A DNA stretch of 48,244 nt from contig CAYZMS010000029.1 in the NCBI GenBank assembly GCA_964479625.1, forward strand, positions 1 through 48,244, in the 5' to 3' direction. Source of the DNA: CAYZMS01 sp964479625. GTDB taxonomy: Bacteria > Bacteroidota > Bacteroidia > Chitinophagales > Saprospiraceae. The translations under genes were made by a program, and so were the position numbers. The notes under the pieces are model-generated. The model saw only the letters and a list, made by a program, of their open reading frames with translations. It searched no databases and was not told where the DNA came from. Below are positions 39,882 to 48,244 of the stretch, piece by piece (position 1 is the stretch's first letter; each line of letters opens with the position of its first letter).

Positions 39882-41318
39882 TTAATAATTAATGATGCGT
39901 AAGGTATCGAGCTTTGTTCGAACTTTCAAGAAATTATAAAGTCGTTCCTCATCTCTTTTTCGATCAGAGGAACGCTTATTGCTGGGCCACGATACCAGAA
40001 AAACGGGAAATTGCTGAATGCTATCCTGGAAATTCGATTGGGAAAGGCGGGCATATCCCAGCCGCTCCAGGTCTGGAAAAACGGCCTTTGCCTCCCTACT
40101 GACCATTGGAAACTGTATGGTCCCCATGGAAAGACTGTCCACTTCCTGTTCCAGTTTTTCGATCCGGTCAGCCTGTTGAAATTGAATATTGGTTGCATCT
40201 TCCAGTCGTTGATTGACCTTACTCATGTTGTTAAGCATTCCTTTGAGTCGTCGAACCTCATCCATTTGAAGGTTAGGATCCTGAATGATTCGCAATTGGG
40301 TATCGTGGAGCTGATACTGGTCCAGGCCATCGTAATAGCGGGGCAGGGAGTCTTCCGGTATGGGGGTTCCAACCAATTGAACCACTAAGAGATTGGTGCT
40401 GTCGCCCTTCTGAAAATCATAGTCAATGCAATACATCGATAAATCAGGCCGGTTGAAGTAATCATTGATATAATCTTCCACATGAATGACCTGTTGACGG
40501 TCTTCCCAGAGGTTATAGAGAATGATCCCACTGGGGACTACCAGAATAATACTGACAACGGACATCAGCCAGCGACTTCTGCGTGCATCCCTGGCATTTA
40601 AGGGCGTATAGATGGGGAAGTTAAGCAGGCGAATAATTAGGAAGGAACTGATGGTGATGAAGAAGGAGTTCAGAAAAAACAAGTAAAAGGAATTGAGGGC
40701 TATATCCCAATCCAGTTTGGCAAGCCCGTAACCGGTAACGCAGAGTGGCGGCATTAATGCAGTAGCAATAGCTACTCCTGGTATGGCGCTGGTCTTGTCC
40801 TTTCTGGTGGTGGAAATTATGCCTGCCAGGCCGCCAAAAATGGCAACAAGGCCATCGAGAATGGTGGGTTTTGTTCGTGAATCAATACTTTCATTTAAAT
40901 CACCCAAGGGGGTAATGGTAAAATATAAAGTACTGGTAACCAATGTTATAAGTATGGCAATTACGAAATTATTTAGAGCGATATCAAGAGTTTTCCGGTC
41001 ATTAATGGCAATGCCGAGCCCAACTCCCAGAATGGGAGACATAAGTGGAGAAATAAGCATGGCGCCAATAATGACCGCGGGTGAATCCAGGTCCAAACCC
41101 AAAGAAGCGATCATGATGGAAGCCATTAGCAACCAGGCATTTGCTCCACGCATGCGCTTGCTACTCTTGATGGCAATAATCGTACCTTCCCGGTCGGTTC
41201 CTTCCTTTAGGTCTACAAGATCCCTGAACCATTGAGAAATGGATTGAAAAAAATTTGAAGCAATTTCCTTCAAGGGTGGGGGACTGGTTGGAAGTACGGA
41301 TTTACTGTTTTCCATCAT
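39882..41318 (-). CDS. DUF389 family membrane protein
   Basis: A 478-residue protein whose residues about 55-270 hold six to seven hydrophobic helices with the DUF389/TIGR00341 signatures LLMASIMIASLGLDLDSPAV, GAMLISPLMSPILGVGLGIA and IATALMPPLCVTGYGLA. The C-terminal ~200 residues are soluble and include a coiled coil near 370-400 (KVNQRLEDA, DRIEKLEQEVDSL). The family is of unknown function; membrane topology suggests transport or sensing. It lies 8 bp after the lolD-like gene and overlaps no other gene. Confidence 0.88.
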   Translation of the reverse strand: MMENSKSVLPTSPPPLKEIASNFFQSISQWFRDLVDLKEGTDREGTIIAIKSSKRMRGANAWLLMASIMIASLGLDLDSPAVIIGAMLISPLMSPILGVGLGIAINDRKTLDIALNNFVIAILITLVTSTLYFTITPLGDLNESIDSRTKPTILDGLVAIFGGLAGIISTTRKDKTSAIPGVAIATALMPPLCVTGYGLAKLDWDIALNSFYLFFLNSFFITISSFLIIRLLNFPIYTPLNARDARRSRWLMSVVSIILVVPSGIILYNLWEDRQQVIHVEDYINDYFNRPDLSMYCIDYDFQKGDSTNLLVVQLVGTPIPEDSLPRYYDGLDQYQLHDTQLRIIQDPNLQMDEVRRLKGMLNNMSKVNQRLEDATNIQFQQADRIEKLEQEVDSLSMGTIQFPMVSREAKAVFPDLERLGYARLSQSNFQDSIQQFPVFLVSWPSNKRSSDRKRDEERLYNFLKVRTKLDTLRIINY

Positions 41319-41326
41319 AACACAAG

Positions 41327-41998
41327 TTAAGTAGCTGAAGATCCAGAAGCTGGCAGTTGCCCATCTTCCATCCGGAGTATTCGATCACTCATTTTTGCGA
41401 GGGCCATGTTATGGGTTACGATCACGAAAGTTTGGTTGAAATCCTTTCGCAATTGAAATATGAGCCGATGGAGTTCCTCGGAAGACTGGCTGTCCAGGTT
41501 GCCGGAGGGTTCATCTGCGAAGACAACAGCGGGTTCGTTGATTAAAGCCCGGGCAACAGCCACGCGCTGTTGCTCCCCACCGGATAATTCAGTAGGCTTA
41601 TGTTGCAGACGTTCCCTTAACCCAAGGTAGGAGAGAAGTTCTTGAGCTTTGGCTTGTACCTCCTTTTCGGGGCGTTTGGCGATAAATCCGGGAATGCAGA
41701 CATTTTCGAGGGCGGTAAATTCTGGTAGTAAATGATGAAATTGAAAAATAAAACCAATATTTCTATTTCGGAAAACATCAAGTTTTTTCTTGGTAAGGCT
41801 GGAGACTACCTCTTTTTGAATACGGACTTCACCCATATCCGGGCGATCAAGTGCACCGAGAATATGCAATAGGGTACTCTTGCCCGCTCCGGACTTCCCC
41901 ACAATGGTGACAACCTCTCCTTGTTCTATTAGCAATTCGATGCCTTTCAGAACCTTCAACTTGCCATAGGACTTTTGGATATTGCTTGCTTGGATCAC
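41327..41998 (-). CDS. lolD: ABC transporter ATP-binding protein, LolD/MacB-type
   Basis: A 223-residue ABC ATPase. Walker A is GKSGAGKS (34-41), the Q-loop is FIFQFHHLLPEFTALENV, the signature is LSGGEQQ (138-144), Walker B is VVFADEPSGNLDS, and the H-loop is THNMA. The FHHLLPEFTALENV segment is typical of LolD, the ATPase that powers release of lipoproteins from the inner membrane, but MacB/FtsE-like relatives share it. No permease gene (LolC/E) is adjacent, so the partner is encoded elsewhere. Confidence 0.88.
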   Translation of the reverse strand: MIQASNIQKSYGKLKVLKGIELLIEQGEVVTIVGKSGAGKSTLLHILGALDRPDMGEVRIQKEVVSSLTKKKLDVFRNRNIGFIFQFHHLLPEFTALENVCIPGFIAKRPEKEVQAKAQELLSYLGLRERLQHKPTELSGGEQQRVAVARALINEPAVVFADEPSGNLDSQSSEELHRLIFQLRKDFNQTFVIVTHNMALAKMSDRILRMEDGQLPASGSSAT

Positions 41999-42150
41999 AG
42001 GCCGTAAAGATTTCGAACGAAAATAGGGGCTGAATCTGGTAAATTCTAATAAAGCAAAGGTAGTATTCTCCCGGGAAAGAAAATAAGTGAAGCAAGAGTA
42101 TCATTAAGCGGCAGCTTTGCTTAGGGACACCCTTAAATGCCCACCACTGC

Positions 42151-43887
42151 CTACCAAAAACTCCCTACGATCAAAGCAGTGAGTATCAGCAAAAGAATGG
42201 CAAGAATTCTATAATTCTTGTACCAGGGAAGGGCTTTCATTTCCAAGGTTTCCTGCCGGAATAGCTCTTTCTTATAAGTGTATTCTGCAATCTTTTCCGT
42301 TGCCGGCGGAGGGGTGGAAAGACTAACCAGAACGTGGACACTCATACAAAGGGTAAATAAAATGGCTGCCATCCCCAGGAAGTGAATTCCATTTATTGCG
42401 GGGAACCACCCGAAAATCTGGGACAGAAGTAGCGTGACTGCAAAAACAAAGCCAAATAGAAGACTGGCAATGGAACCATTGCCATTGGCCCGTTTCCAGA
42501 ACAAACCCAGCAGGAAGGTCGAAACGGCCGGAGGCGCAGTATAACTAATGACCAATTGGAGATACTGCCAAAGGGAGTCACTCACCCGGTCAATAAATGG
42601 GACCCATGCAGACGCCAGAACCACCAGAATTATGGTAGTGATCTGGCCGGCAACCACTAACTGACGGCTGCTCAAATTAGGGTTGATGGTACGGGTAAAG
42701 TCCATGGTGACCAAGGTAGAAGCAGAATTGAAGGTAGCCGAAACCGAGGACATCATGGCTGCAAGTAAGCCGGCCACTACCAGGCCCAGCACTCCCGTAG
42801 GAAGTAATTGAAAAAGTAAGATGGGGTAAGTTAAATTAGGGCAATCTGCCAGGTTCTGACATGGAGTGGAAACGCCATTGCGCATGATCTCATAATTGAC
42901 CCCGGAAATATCCAGGTTGTTGAATAACAATAGGGCAAGCACCCCGGGAACAACCATAAAGAAAAGGACCGGCAGCTTTAGGAATCCGGCAAACAGGGCC
43001 CCCCATCGGCCGTGATTAAGATCTTTGGCTCCCAGTACCCGCTGAACCATAAACTGATTATTTGCCCAAAAATAAAATCCTAATAAAGGAACACCAGTTA
43101 GCAAACCCCACCAGGGCATAAATTCATCATTTCCCGGCCTGACCAGACTAAAAGCCTCTTCCGCATTAGAAGGCGCAAAATATCCCTCTGCCTTCAGTTG
43201 CTCCACATTGGCCACCTTCCCTTCACCGATCAAATTACTCAGGCCACTCATCATATCCCCCCAGCCTCCTCCAAGTTCATGGAATGCAAAGTACGTCAGT
43301 AAAATGGAACCGACGATCAGCAAAATGGCCTGGATCACCTCTGTTTGCATTACCGAATTCAATCCTCCGGGTATGGTGTAAGCAGCAGCAGCAACTGCCA
43401 GCGTGATGATGATGTAGGTGGAATCTATTTCGGGAAAGATTAACTTTAAAACAACATTCCCAACGTACAGCCCCGCAGCAGTATCCACCAGGATGTTACC
43501 GATTATCGTTATAAAGGAGAAATAATAACGAGAGCGGCTATCGTAGCGGCGTTCCAGAAATTCGGGCATAGTATACACTCCGGATTTCAAATAAAAAGGA
43601 AGAAAGAAAATGGAAAAAAAGATGAGCACCACTACGGCAAACCATTCATAATTATACACGTGGATGTTGGTCCGGTAGGCATCCCCAGCCAGACCAACCA
43701 GGGTGGAACTGGAGATGTTCGCGGCAAAAAGGGCAATACCTACTATGGGCCAACTCATTGTTCGGCCCCCCAGGAAATAATCTTCAGAGTCTTTTCTTTT
43801 TGCATGGTAAAGGCCGTAGCCAATAATGAAAACGGCATAGAACAACATGATCCCAATATCAATGGGACTCAACGAAAAGCTTTCCAT
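42151..43887 (-). CDS. Sodium:solute symporter (SSS/SGLT family)
   Basis: I place the start at ATG 43887 (578 residues), where the first helix begins MESFSLSPIDIGIMLFYAVF; ATG 43920 would add 11 residues. About 14 hydrophobic helices follow. Family signatures are DYFLGGRTMSWPIVGIALFAANIS, PGGLNSVMQTEVIQAILLIVGS and GLVVAGLLAAMMSSVSATFNSASTL. The last of these matches the SGLT Na2-site helix. Such proteins use the sodium gradient to import sugars, sialic acid, inositol or other solutes; the substrate is not evident. It is divergent from the photolyase gene. Confidence 0.9.
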   Translation of the reverse strand: MESFSLSPIDIGIMLFYAVFIIGYGLYHAKRKDSEDYFLGGRTMSWPIVGIALFAANISSSTLVGLAGDAYRTNIHVYNYEWFAVVVLIFFSIFFLPFYLKSGVYTMPEFLERRYDSRSRYYFSFITIIGNILVDTAAGLYVGNVVLKLIFPEIDSTYIIITLAVAAAAYTIPGGLNSVMQTEVIQAILLIVGSILLTYFAFHELGGGWGDMMSGLSNLIGEGKVANVEQLKAEGYFAPSNAEEAFSLVRPGNDEFMPWWGLLTGVPLLGFYFWANNQFMVQRVLGAKDLNHGRWGALFAGFLKLPVLFFMVVPGVLALLLFNNLDISGVNYEIMRNGVSTPCQNLADCPNLTYPILLFQLLPTGVLGLVVAGLLAAMMSSVSATFNSASTLVTMDFTRTINPNLSSRQLVVAGQITTIILVVLASAWVPFIDRVSDSLWQYLQLVISYTAPPAVSTFLLGLFWKRANGNGSIASLLFGFVFAVTLLLSQIFGWFPAINGIHFLGMAAILFTLCMSVHVLVSLSTPPPATEKIAEYTYKKELFRQETLEMKALPWYKNYRILAILLLILTALIVGSFW

Positions 43888-44208
43888 AATGAATGGGTGT
43901 GTGGCAAATTTCACAGCCAATGAAAAAGAGCGAAGTCTAGAAATTCACTCCGCTCTTATTAAAAAATCACCCGACTGTTACTTAGAAGGTTCAAAAGCAA
44001 ATTAAGAATTTGTTAACCTTTAGCTAATATAGGGCTTTTTTCGAAAGCTGCTATAAATTTCGAAAAAAAAATGTTCGTGAATTTTTATTGAGGCTATCCT
44101 TGTTTTTTCGGGAAATAATTTGGTTCGCATTCTTTTTTGAACTTTGTCAAGACTTTCCAGTTGGACAGTTGGTGTTGGAGAAATTTTAGTAATTAAATAT
44201 TCCGACTT
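43888..44208. other. Divergent intergenic spacer with short palindromes (321 bp)
   Basis: No gene is seen. AAGAGCG (43926-43932) and CGCTCTT (43951-43957) form a 7-bp inverted repeat, with AGT and ACT pairing further inside. Two copies of the palindrome TTTCGAAA lie at 44039-44046 and 44058-44065, 19 bp apart start to start. These could be operator sites for the symporter or photolyase promoters. Confidence 0.45.
44119..44146 (+). promoter_or_regulatory. Candidate Bacteroidota-type promoter for the photolyase gene
   Basis: TTTG (44119-44122) and GAACTTTG (44139-44146) resemble the -33 TTTG and -7 TAnnTTTG elements. The spacer is 16 bp, at or just below the short end of the usual 17-23 range. 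It ends 62 bp before the GTG start. Confidence 0.3.
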
Positions 44209-45747
44209 GTGAAGGTTTTACGACTTATCCTCGGTGATCAACTCAATGAACACCATTCCTGGTTTAAGGAAATCGATCCCGCTGTTACCTACCTGATGGT
44301 GGAAGCCCGTTCTGAAACGGATTATGCCCGTCACCATATTCAAAAGGTAGTTGCATTCTTCCTGGCTATGCGTTCTTTTGCAGAAAATCTGCGTTCAGCA
44401 GGGCATAAGGTGGTCTACTTTCCCCTGGATGCCCCCGAGAATAAGGGAAGTATTTCAAGGGTAATCCTGTATCAATTGGAAAAGGATGCTTTCGACCGAT
44501 TCGAATATTTACTTCCAGATGAATACCGCCTGGATTCAGCCCTCAAGGAGTTATGCGAAAAGCTTGAAATGCCAACAGCAGCCTTTGATACCGAACACTT
44601 CCTTATAGAAAGAAGTGGGGTAGAGGCCCTTTTCGAAGGTAAGCGCCAATACCTTATGGAAACCTTCTACCGGGCGATGCGCCGGAAATATCAGGTCCTT
44701 ATGGAAGCAGATGAAACCACTCCTTTAGGTGGGCGCTGGAATTTCGATCAGGAAAACCGCAAAAATTTTCCTGCTAAGCATCCCTTGCCTGAGCAATGCT
44801 ATTTTAAGCGTGATGTTTCTGCTATGGTCGATCTGGTCAAAAAGGAGGGAGTAGAAACGATCGGTACCATTGATCCGGAGCAATTTATTTGGCCGGTAAG
44901 CCGGGAGGAAGGCTTGCAATTGCTGGATCATTTTTGTCGCCACCTCTTACCGGAGTTTGGTACCTATCAGGATGCCATGACAGAACGGGACAGGCTGCTT
45001 TTTCATTCCCGGCTTTCCTTTTTAATGAACGTTAAATTGCTGCACCCTCTGGAAGTAGTTAATGGGGTAGTTGCTTATTGGGAAGAACATCAGGAAGAGA
45101 TCGAATTGCCCCAGGTGGAGGGATTCGTCCGTCAGATCATCGGATGGCGTGAATTTATGCGTGGTATTTATTGGGCTAAAATGCCGGATTATGCGGAAAT
45201 GAATTTTTTTGATCACCAAGAGGCACTTCCAGCCTGGTATTGGACCGGTAAAACCAGGATGAATTGCCTGAGCCATGCCATTGGGCAATCCCTCGAATTG
45301 GCCTATGCGCATCACATCCAACGCCTGATGGTGACCGGTAATTTTGCCCTTTTATTGGGAGTGCATCCGGATGCAGTAGATGCCTGGTACCTGGGGATCT
45401 ATATCGATGCCATTCAGTGGGTGGAAATCACCAATACCCGGGGAATGAGCCAATTCGCAGATGGTGGGATCGTTGGTACCAAACCCTATGTTTCGAGTGC
45501 CAACTATATTCATAAAATGAGTGACTATTGTAAGAATTGTTCTTACAATCGAAAGAAAAAATATGGTGAAGGTGCCTGTCCCTTTAATAGCCTATACTGG
45601 GATTTCATCCAACGGCATGAAGAGCGTCTTGCCAAAAACCCACGAATGGCCATGATGTACCGGACCTGGAACAAAATGGATGATGAAACTAAAGAAGGTT
45701 TGCTGAGGCAGGCCGAGATCTACAAAAAGCAAGCCGATCAATTGTAG
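44209..45747 (+). CDS. phrB: FeS-containing (6-4)-type photolyase / cryptochrome-related protein (PhrB-like)
   Basis: A 512-residue cryptochrome/photolyase-superfamily protein starting at GTG 44209 (the family start is MKVLRLILGDQLN). It belongs to the prokaryotic FeS-BCP group: four cysteines at 353 (RMNCLSHA), 441 and 444 (DYCKNCSYN) and 457 (GACPFNSLYWDF) give the spacing of [4Fe-4S] ligands known from Agrobacterium PhrB, as I recall it. The FAD-binding region includes GWREFMRGIYW, VTGNFALLLGVHPDAVDAWYLGIYIDA and the W-rich segment after it. The likely role is light-driven repair of (6-4) photoproducts, possibly with light signalling. It converges on the oligopeptidase gene with 7 bp between stop codons. 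Confidence 0.9.
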   Translation: MKVLRLILGDQLNEHHSWFKEIDPAVTYLMVEARSETDYARHHIQKVVAFFLAMRSFAENLRSAGHKVVYFPLDAPENKGSISRVILYQLEKDAFDRFEYLLPDEYRLDSALKELCEKLEMPTAAFDTEHFLIERSGVEALFEGKRQYLMETFYRAMRRKYQVLMEADETTPLGGRWNFDQENRKNFPAKHPLPEQCYFKRDVSAMVDLVKKEGVETIGTIDPEQFIWPVSREEGLQLLDHFCRHLLPEFGTYQDAMTERDRLLFHSRLSFLMNVKLLHPLEVVNGVVAYWEEHQEEIELPQVEGFVRQIIGWREFMRGIYWAKMPDYAEMNFFDHQEALPAWYWTGKTRMNCLSHAIGQSLELAYAHHIQRLMVTGNFALLLGVHPDAVDAWYLGIYIDAIQWVEITNTRGMSQFADGGIVGTKPYVSSANYIHKMSDYCKNCSYNRKKKYGEGACPFNSLYWDFIQRHEERLAKNPRMAMMYRTWNKMDDETKEGLLRQAEIYKKQADQL

Positions 45748-45754
45748 ATATTCC

Positions 45755-47812
45755 TCATTCTTGGTCTTCCGCTGCAAGGGCAATTAGAAAAGCATATTCC
45801 ATAGCCGTTTCCCGATAGCGGCGAAACCGGCCAGAGGTCCCACCATGCCCCGCTTCCATGTTGGTATGTAATAACAGGATTTTGGAATCCGTTTTAAGGT
45901 CCCGAAGTTTTGCTACCCACTTTGCCGGCTCCCAGTATTGTACCTGGGAGTCGTGGAGCCCAGTGGTCACCAAAAGGTTGGGGTAAGCCTTCGCCTCGAC
46001 ATTGTCGTAAGGAGAATAAGAAGCTATATATTCGTAATATTCCGGATCGTTGGGGTTACCCCATTCATCGTATTCGAAGGTTGTCAGGGGAATAGTTTCG
46101 TCCAGCATGGTCGTGATCACATCTACGAAAGGGACGGCTGCCACCACACCTTTCCACAGATCGGGACGTAAATTGATGATCGCACCCATTAAAAGGCCTC
46201 CCGCACTACCGCCCATTGCAAAAAGTTTTTCCGGGGAGGTGAAGTGGTTTTCGATCAGGTGAGTGGCGCAATCAATGAAATCGAAAAAAGTGTTTTTCTT
46301 TTTTAAAAGTTTTCCATCCTCATACCATCTTCGACCCAACTCTTCTCCTCCGCGGATATGTGCTATTGCAAAGGCAAACCCCCGGTCAAACAAACTTAAA
46401 CGCACAGAACTAAAGAAGGGATCAATGCTGTGGCCATAACTCCCATAGGCATACAAAAGCAGGGGAGCTTTGCCATTTTTTTGAAACCCTTTACGGTATA
46501 CGATGGATACGGGAACTTGCACTCCGTCTCTAGCCTTTACGTATAGTCTTTCGGATTGATAGTCTGCTGCCTGAAACCCTCCTAGTACCTCCTGTTGCTT
46601 TAATTGAGTAAACTCCTGATCTTCTAGATGGTAGTCAAAAGTAGTTAAAGGAGTGGTTAAGGAGGAGTAATGTAAGCGCAACAAAGGCGTATCGAATTCC
46701 GGATTTATCCCGGTATAAGCAACATAAGCCTCTTCTGGAAAATTGACATAGTACTCTTCCCCTTTCCAGGGGCGGATCCTGATCTGGCGAATACCGTTTT
46801 TTCGTTCCTCCACTACCATGTAGTTGTTGAAAAGCTCCAGATCTTCCAGTAAAACATCTTTTCGATGAGGTAGGACCTCTTGCCAGTTCTTCTTTTCGGT
46901 CTCCTGTTCGGTACATTTCATTAGCCGGAAATTCTCCGCCTCCCAATTAGTGATTATGTAAAAATGATCTTCGAAATGGTCGAAGCGATATTCGAGTTTC
47001 CGTTCTCTGCCATGGAATAATCGAAAGTTTCCTATGGGGTTATCTGCTTCCAGGATGTGGTATTCATCTGATAAAGTTTGAGAAGAACCGATAAGCAGGT
47101 ATTTTTCAGATTTTGTTTTTCCAATTTCACAATAAAAGGTTTCATCGGTTTCCTCAAATACCGGCACGTCTTCTTCCACGGGACTCCCCAAACGGTGACG
47201 CATTACTTTAAAGGCTCTTAGGGTCTGGGGGTCACGCAGGGTGTAGAATAAGTAGTTGTTGTCGTTAGACCATGCTATTGAACCGGTAGTATTTGGAATT
47301 ATTTCCAGGTAAGTTTTATTGCCCTGTATAGATCGAATATAGATTTGATATAACCGGCGGCCAACGGTATCGGTTGAAAAAGCTAACAACTTGTTATTTG
47401 GGCTTACCTCCCAACTGCCCAGATCAAAAAATTCCGCTCCCTTAGCCAGTTCATTTGCATTTAGAAAGATTTGAAAGGCTGCACTGCTATTGTCTACCCT
47501 TCTTTGATAGATCGGGTATTCCTCTCCCTTTCTAAATTTTTTTTGATACCAATAGCCGCGGAGCTTGAATGGCACGGAATCATCGTCTTGTTTTATCCTG
47601 GAAGTGATCTCTGTGAAGATGGATTCTTGGAGCTCTTGTATGGGTTGTAGAACCCTTTGGGTATATTCATTTTCCTGGTTCAGATATTCGATGACCTTTT
47701 TCTGATCACGCGCTCTTAACCAGTAGTAATTATCGATCCTGGTTTTTTCGTGTTTGGTCAATTCTAAGGGCTGCTTTTCAGCAATAGGGTAATCAGGCAG
47801 GTATTTGATCAT
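45755..47812 (-). CDS. Oligopeptidase B (S9 prolyl oligopeptidase family)
   Basis: The true start is taken as ATG 47812 (685 residues, MIKYLPDYPIAEKQPLELT); an upstream ATG at 47905 would add 31 residues. The beta-propeller domain (about 35-390) is followed by the alpha/beta-hydrolase domain with GGSAGGLLMGA (Ser536), Asp621 in TGLHDSQVQYWEP and His656 in MEAGHGGTSGRFRR. RIDNYYWLRARDQKKVIEYL at the N-terminus is the oligopeptidase B signature; it cleaves short peptides after basic residues. No signal peptide at the chosen start, so cytoplasmic location is likely. Confidence 0.93.
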   Translation of the reverse strand: MIKYLPDYPIAEKQPLELTKHEKTRIDNYYWLRARDQKKVIEYLNQENEYTQRVLQPIQELQESIFTEITSRIKQDDDSVPFKLRGYWYQKKFRKGEEYPIYQRRVDNSSAAFQIFLNANELAKGAEFFDLGSWEVSPNNKLLAFSTDTVGRRLYQIYIRSIQGNKTYLEIIPNTTGSIAWSNDNNYLFYTLRDPQTLRAFKVMRHRLGSPVEEDVPVFEETDETFYCEIGKTKSEKYLLIGSSQTLSDEYHILEADNPIGNFRLFHGRERKLEYRFDHFEDHFYIITNWEAENFRLMKCTEQETEKKNWQEVLPHRKDVLLEDLELFNNYMVVEERKNGIRQIRIRPWKGEEYYVNFPEEAYVAYTGINPEFDTPLLRLHYSSLTTPLTTFDYHLEDQEFTQLKQQEVLGGFQAADYQSERLYVKARDGVQVPVSIVYRKGFQKNGKAPLLLYAYGSYGHSIDPFFSSVRLSLFDRGFAFAIAHIRGGEELGRRWYEDGKLLKKKNTFFDFIDCATHLIENHFTSPEKLFAMGGSAGGLLMGAIINLRPDLWKGVVAAVPFVDVITTMLDETIPLTTFEYDEWGNPNDPEYYEYIASYSPYDNVEAKAYPNLLVTTGLHDSQVQYWEPAKWVAKLRDLKTDSKILLLHTNMEAGHGGTSGRFRRYRETAMEYAFLIALAAEDQE

Positions 47813-48036
47813 ACATAACAAATTTAAAGGAAGGAATTGGATCGGGGAAATTACCAAAAAGGTTCCAAATGCCCTGGTAAAGACTAGCTTTGTAGCATAT
47901 GCCAAAAATGAGAAAATCGTTAATTCTTTCCTATTCGGTTGAAGAATTGCCTTCAGTTAGTTAACTTTACCCTGATCTTCCCAAAAACTGATTTTGACGT
48001 AGAAAGACGACGATGACCACAACATGCCTAGCCTGC

Positions 48037-48067
48037 TTTTATATCAGGCTGTAAATCAGTAATTTAG
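48037..48067 (+). promoter_or_regulatory. Candidate promoter for the last gene in the window
   Basis: TTTT (48037-48040), a 19-bp spacer, and TAATTTAG (48060-48067) resemble the -33 TTTG and -7 TAnnTTTG elements of Bacteroidota (7 of 8 at -7). It ends 29 bp before the ATG. A 6-bp inverted repeat, AGCCTG (48030-48035) and CAGGCT (48045-48050), overlaps the -33 region. The rest of the 284-bp spacer from 47813 shows no gene. Confidence 0.35.
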
Positions 48068-48096
48068 TTTAATATTTAATCATAATCTTATTTAAA

Positions 48097-48244
48097 ATGA
48101 GTATGACTTTTACGAAGCAATTACGCTTGAACGCAGCGTTCCTATTGCTTGCCGGGCTTCTTGCCGCTGCTCCTATGGCTGTCTTTGCACAGACTGGAGC
48201 TAGCTGTATCAGCTTCACGCAAGTATTATTGGACGAGAACTGCG
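48097..48244 (+). CDS. Secreted protein, N-terminal fragment (cut by window edge)
   Basis: ATG at 48097 opens a frame that stays open to the window edge (49 residues visible). MSMTFTKQLRLNAAFLLLAG followed by LLAAAPMAVFAQ is a convincing signal peptide, cleaved after FAQ. The mature start, TGASCISFTQVLLDENC, contains two cysteines and is rich in beta-prone residues. No family can be assigned. It lies downstream of a candidate promoter and is divergent from the oligopeptidase gene. Confidence 0.75.
   Translation, partial: MSMTFTKQLRLNAAFLLLAGLLAAAPMAVFAQTGASCISFTQVLLDENC

Noticed and set aside
42110..42140. Possible terminator TTAGGG-ACA-CCCTTAA between the symporter and lolD genes
   Set aside because: The stem is short and needs a bulge, and there is no T tract.

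Overview
The window looks like a chromosomal segment of a marine- or environmental-type Bacteroidota, most probably the Saprospiria/Lewinella side of the phylum. Support for the phylum: a type IX secretion (T9SS) C-terminal sorting domain on a secreted esterase, a bacillithiol enzyme (BshC), a ParB-DUF5683 neighbourhood, a TPR protein paired with a plug-less TonB-type barrel, Shine-Dalgarno-poor AT-rich leaders, and candidate TTTG/TAnnTTTG-like promoters. The genus is inference. I saw no rRNA or tRNA genes and no CRISPR array.

Layout. 1-171 is the 3' end of a group II intron (maturase C-terminus, domain V, domain VI with a bulged branch-point A), ending 30 bp before ctlX. 202-5514: CtlX-type citrulline/arginine hydrolase and a small patatin, then convergent GlpD and a secreted three-LysM protein. 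5701-9437: a solo NarL/LuxR response regulator, a DUF1801 protein and a large T9SS-exported PHB-depolymerase-like esterase. 9490-17168: a large patatin-like protein whose start codon sits in a perfect 25-bp-arm hairpin, PPK2, a CotH-like secreted protein, a periplasmic phosphoesterase and a KefF-KefC potassium-efflux pair. 17196-23842 is one long minus-strand run: amidohydrolase, a candidate bacterial gasdermin, a caspase-like protease, a UPF0173 metal hydrolase, ParA, ParB, DUF5683. 24005-32800: SDR, QueD-type enzyme, lipoprotein, NhaD, DusB, CCA transferase, BshC, an unlisted 52-residue membrane protein, TrmN6. 32834-43887: barrel plus TPR operon; LolD-like ATPase, DUF389, PncA and RocD operon; a sodium:solute symporter. 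44209-48244: FeS (6-4)-type photolyase, oligopeptidase B, and the start of a secreted protein cut by the window edge.

The most interesting system is at 20414-22235. A cysteine-free 261-residue protein with a gasdermin-like pattern lies directly upstream of a caspase-like (C14) protease in the same orientation, the layout of bacterial gasdermin abortive-infection defence. It is translationally coupled (TGATG) to an exported amidohydrolase, which is not a standard partner. The gasdermin assignment rests on pattern matching by eye and needs a structure or profile search. Most of the remaining genes are housekeeping or ordinary cell-envelope functions. Noteworthy non-coding structures are the intron end, the hairpin at 11382-11434, the stacked inverted repeats before parA, and a 14-bp palindrome before the SDR gene.
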